This document shows positions 5,036 to 6,652 of a DNA stretch of 6,652 bases, piece after piece. This DNA comes from Bacteroidales bacterium (GTDB taxonomy: Bacteria > Bacteroidota > Bacteroidia > Bacteroidales > JAAUTT01), in the NCBI GenBank assembly GCA_012031335.1, contig JAAUTT010000249.1, forward strand, positions 1 to 6,652, read 5' to 3'. The notes under the pieces are model-generated. The model was not told where the DNA came from and ran no database searches. It worked only from the letters and a program-made list of their open reading frames with translations. Position numbers and translations under genes: made by a program. Numbering within the stretch: position 1 is the stretch's first letter; every line of letters starts with the position of its first letter.

Positions 5036-5264
5036 TCAAAAAAGAGATAGCTGGGACAGCTTTTCATTTTGATCGGCAAAAACAGGTACGGTTTGCCTTG
5101 GCAACTCGGTTTCTGCCTTTTTATCTGCTTGTACTAAAAATGATAGACACTCATTAACATTTAAAGGAAAGAGTGCAAATTTACATCGCAAGAAAATCGT
5201 CAAAAACTCTCATAAAATCATGACGATAGGCAATATCATTAAATAAGCAGCTAATTTCATTCAT
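5036..5264 (-). pseudogene. Small frame-disrupted gene ending in QLSLF
   Basis: Two frames join here. From ATG 5264 the frame reads MNEISCLFNDIAYRHDFMRV then FDDFLAM and stops (5181-5183). The neighbouring frame continues FALFPLNVNECLSFLVQADK, then a polar stretch, and ends in LSQLSLF at 5036. The shift must lie between about 5183 and 5210. Removing one T of the TTTT run (A run 5193-5196 on the plus strand) or of the five-base run (5202-5206) gives a continuous protein of 75 aa. The N-terminal IAYRHDFMRVFDDFL vaguely recalls N-terminal segments of Bacteroidota N-6 DNA methylase-like proteins, so it might instead be a deletion remnant joining two ends of a longer gene. The terminal QLSLF matches the sliding-clamp-binding consensus QL(S/D)LF. 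A G-rich sequence (GGGGGA, 7 nt before the ATG) could serve as ribosome binding site. Confidence 0.5.
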
Positions 5265-5282
5265 GGTCAAATCCCCCACTGT

Positions 5283-5313
5283 GTTTGGCTGGGGTTCGAT
5301 CCCCCAGCCAAAC
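5283..5313. promoter_or_regulatory. 12-bp hairpin between genes, T-arm-like
   Basis: GTTTGGCTGGGG (5283-5294) and CCCCAGCCAAAC (5302-5313) form a perfect 12-bp stem with the 7-nt loop TTCGATC. It lies in the 59-bp gap between the DUF6876-like gene and the next gene. On the transcribed minus strand no T run follows, so it is a poor intrinsic terminator and may instead modulate readthrough, mRNA processing or translation of the next gene. On the plus strand its loop and stem match a tRNA T-arm stacked on a 7-bp acceptor stem, but no tRNA body or CCA end is present. Confidence 0.7.
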
Positions 5314-5323
5314 CATAGGCCCC

Positions 5324-5680
5324 TCAATTTTCAGAAGGCAGTAGAATGATCTTATCAATCAGGTAAACTGTAAATTCATCCTCTGTAAAATCTGAAAATT
5401 CAATATCCTGAAACTGCAAGATATTTCCGTTCCCGTCGTCCGCAGTCACTTTGAAGCGATCATCTTCAATACGCTTAAGCTTCCATACCTGGAATTCCTC
5501 GGCTTTCATTTTTTCCTCTCCCTGGTATGAACAAATTACATCCATAAACCAATAAAGGCCATAATTTTCTGCGGCGTGAAGAACACCATCTGTTAAGAGA
5601 TAGTTATAAAATAGTTTTGAGTATCTGTAATAAGATTCAGTACCTGTAAATCCTGAAAGGTCGTTGTTTAAATTTTTCAT
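5324..5680 (-). CDS. DUF6876-like family protein
   Basis: A 118-aa protein that I recognise as resembling DUF6876, a small family frequent on Bacteroidota plasmids and conjugative elements. Characteristic stretches are DLSGFTGTESYYRYSKLF (residues 7-24), LLTDGVLHAAENYGLYWFMD (28-47), ICSYQ (49-53) and the C-terminal IILLPSEN. The function of the family is, to my knowledge, unknown; it is soluble, with no signal or membrane segment. I chose the ATG at 5680 because the family motif begins soon after it; an in-frame ATG at 5707 would add nine hydrophobic residues and run into the terminator area. It follows ardC by 57 bp, with the ardC terminator in between, so it depends on readthrough or on a promoter I cannot see. 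Confidence 0.8.
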   Translation of the reverse strand: MKNLNNDLSGFTGTESYYRYSKLFYNYLLTDGVLHAAENYGLYWFMDVICSYQGEEKMKAEEFQVWKLKRIEDDRFKVTADDGNGNILQFQDIEFSDFTEDEFTVYLIDKIILLPSEN

Positions 5681-5710
5681 GGTTGTTATGATTATTAATA
5701 AATACAAAAG

Positions 5711-5736
5711 AGAAAGCCCCTTATGTGGGGCTTTCT
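5711..5736 (-). terminator. Rho-independent terminator after ardC
   Basis: AGAAAGCCCC (5711-5720) and GGGGCTTTCT (5727-5736) form a perfect 10-bp stem with the 6-nt loop TTATGT. On the minus strand it begins 1 nt after the ardC stop codon (5738-5740) and is followed by a T-rich sequence (CTTTTGTATTTATT). It should end most ardC transcripts and reduce expression of the DUF6876-like gene downstream. Confidence 0.8.
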
Positions 5737-5737
5737 T

Positions 5738-6652
5738 CTAAGCTGCTGCTTGTTCTTTTTCTTCCTTCTTCTCTTCCTCTGGCTGTCGTTTTAGATGTTG
5801 CATTTCTGCACAATCCAGAATATAATTAGCAGCGGTTTGCGCTTGCATGGATGCACGAACAAAAGCAGTTTTATCATTACGAATTACGCTTAACCAGTTA
5901 TCAATATATGCAGCACTGTTTTTGAGCTTTACATCAATTCCGCAAAGTGAGCAAACAAAAACGCTGCTCATTTCCGCTGTAAGTTCTTCCCTGGCATAAT
6001 CAGGAGTACCAAACATATTAAAAAGCTTGCGGTTTAATCTCTCAGGGTGACCTGTCCAGTGTCCAACCTCATGAAAAACGGTATGGTAAAATCCTGTAAT
6101 ATTTTTAAATTGCTTTCTTTGGGGCAATGAAATAAAATCCCTAATGGGACTGTAAAAGGCTTTATCCTGATCCGAAAAATTAATATTCGCGCCGCAACTA
6201 CTCATAATATCTTCGGCGTTATCAATTGGCCAAAAATTACTTTCTACTTTGTAAGGAACAAAAAAATTAGAATCCAGGCCTTCGCACTGAGACACGTTAA
6301 AAACATTGTAGTAAGTAAGGTAAAATTTTGATTTATAACTTGACTTGGTTTCTTCTCCTTCTTCAATCTTGTCCTGATCTTCGTTACCTTTAACAATTGA
6401 CTGAAACCTCTTCATAAAAACTACCATTGTTGCGCTCTCGCCTTTTTTTGACTCTCCCCCCAAGTTCGTGAACCTGTTTGAATGTTAACCAGCGGTTAAC
6501 TTCATAATTGTGCTTTGTACACAAGTAAGAAAGCAAAATTTGGTTCGTACCTGAATAAGGCCGTTTTGTGTAATTAGCAAATAAAAAAGTATCATTTTTT
6601 CGCAAAAGTAAAGTACCACATTTTATTGGTTTTATAGATTCAAGGAAAGCCT
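5738..6652 (-). pseudogene. ArdC-like antirestriction protein, frameshifted, 5'-partial
   Basis: ArdC-family protein: an N-terminal ssDNA-binding ArdC_N domain followed by a zincin-like metallopeptidase domain, known to protect plasmid DNA from restriction on entry. The N-terminal part is open to the window edge and carries KRPYSGTNQILL and RWLTFKQVHELGGRVKK. It leaves frame in a run of seven A on the coding strand (6443-6449); with six A it continues directly into GESATMVVFMKRF. The second part (from about 6446) holds HEVGHWTGHPERLNR, with the zinc-binding HExxH at 6059-6073, and YAREELTAEMSSVF supplying the third ligand glutamate, all intact. The C-terminus is a Glu/Lys tail. A TTG at 6605 could be taken as a start, but the frame stays open upstream, so the true start probably lies outside the window. 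A terminator overlaps its end. Confidence 0.88.

Noticed and set aside
4942..5157. 71-aa plus-strand ORF with a hydrophobic segment
   Set aside because: The apparent membrane span is a translation of the AT repeat, and the remainder is antisense to the 75-aa gene.
5283..5315. Complete tRNA gene
   Set aside because: Only a T-arm and acceptor-like helix are present; no D-arm or anticodon arm lies upstream, and the CCA is out of register.
6390..6605. Separate 71-aa protein starting at TTG 6605
   Set aside because: The sequence is the N-terminal ArdC domain, in frame with upstream sequence to the window edge, and joins the metallopeptidase part after a one-base correction.

Overview
The window looks like the replication and maintenance region of a low-GC plasmid (or plasmid-like element) from a member of the Bacteroidota. 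The evidence is an ArdC-like antirestriction gene next to a DUF6876-type gene, promoter-like -7 elements of the form TAnnTTTG, almost no Shine-Dalgarno sequences, and an initiator gene beside a large iteron array. Every gene I can support lies on the minus strand, so transcription runs from right to left. No relaxase, transposase, rRNA, complete tRNA or CRISPR array is visible.

Layout, left to right. 1-403: non-coding, with three degenerate 24-bp repeats, relics of half-iterons, three C5/G5 hairpins each followed by a further G run, and an AT-rich stretch. 404-807: ten 19-bp iterons, the likely origin. 815-3345: a replication/partition block read leftward as small HTH regulator, ParA, a small ribbon-helix-helix (ParB/ParG-like) partner, then the Rep initiator whose 3' end abuts the iterons. 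3440-3468: a terminator. 3521-4563: a compact four-gene operon of unknown function (an RHH plus coiled-coil protein, a helical 107-aa protein, a frame-disrupted 62-aa protein and a 69-aa protein), preceded by a regulatory region with four GGTATCA repeats and CCGGA palindromes. 4744-5264: a doubtful 78-aa ORF, an AT-rich stretch, and a small frame-disrupted gene ending in a clamp-binding-like QLSLF. 5265-5323: a leader with a 12-bp hairpin. 5324-5680: a DUF6876-like gene. 5711-5736: a terminator. 5738-6652: an ArdC-like zincin antirestriction gene, cut by the window edge and frameshifted.

How the parts fit: Rep would act on the iterons. ParA and its RHH partner would segregate the plasmid, probably through AT-rich palindromic DNA just upstream of parA. 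ArdC would protect incoming DNA from host restriction. The four-gene operon, with its own DNA-binding first gene and repeat-rich upstream region, is the best candidate for something undescribed.

A caution covers the whole window. Five genes (parA, its RHH partner, the 62-aa gene, the 75-aa gene and ardC) each lose their frame through what looks like a one-base length change, four of them clearly in a homopolymer run, and each is restored by correcting it. This pattern suggests sequencing or assembly error at least as strongly as real decay, so the genes may be intact in the organism.
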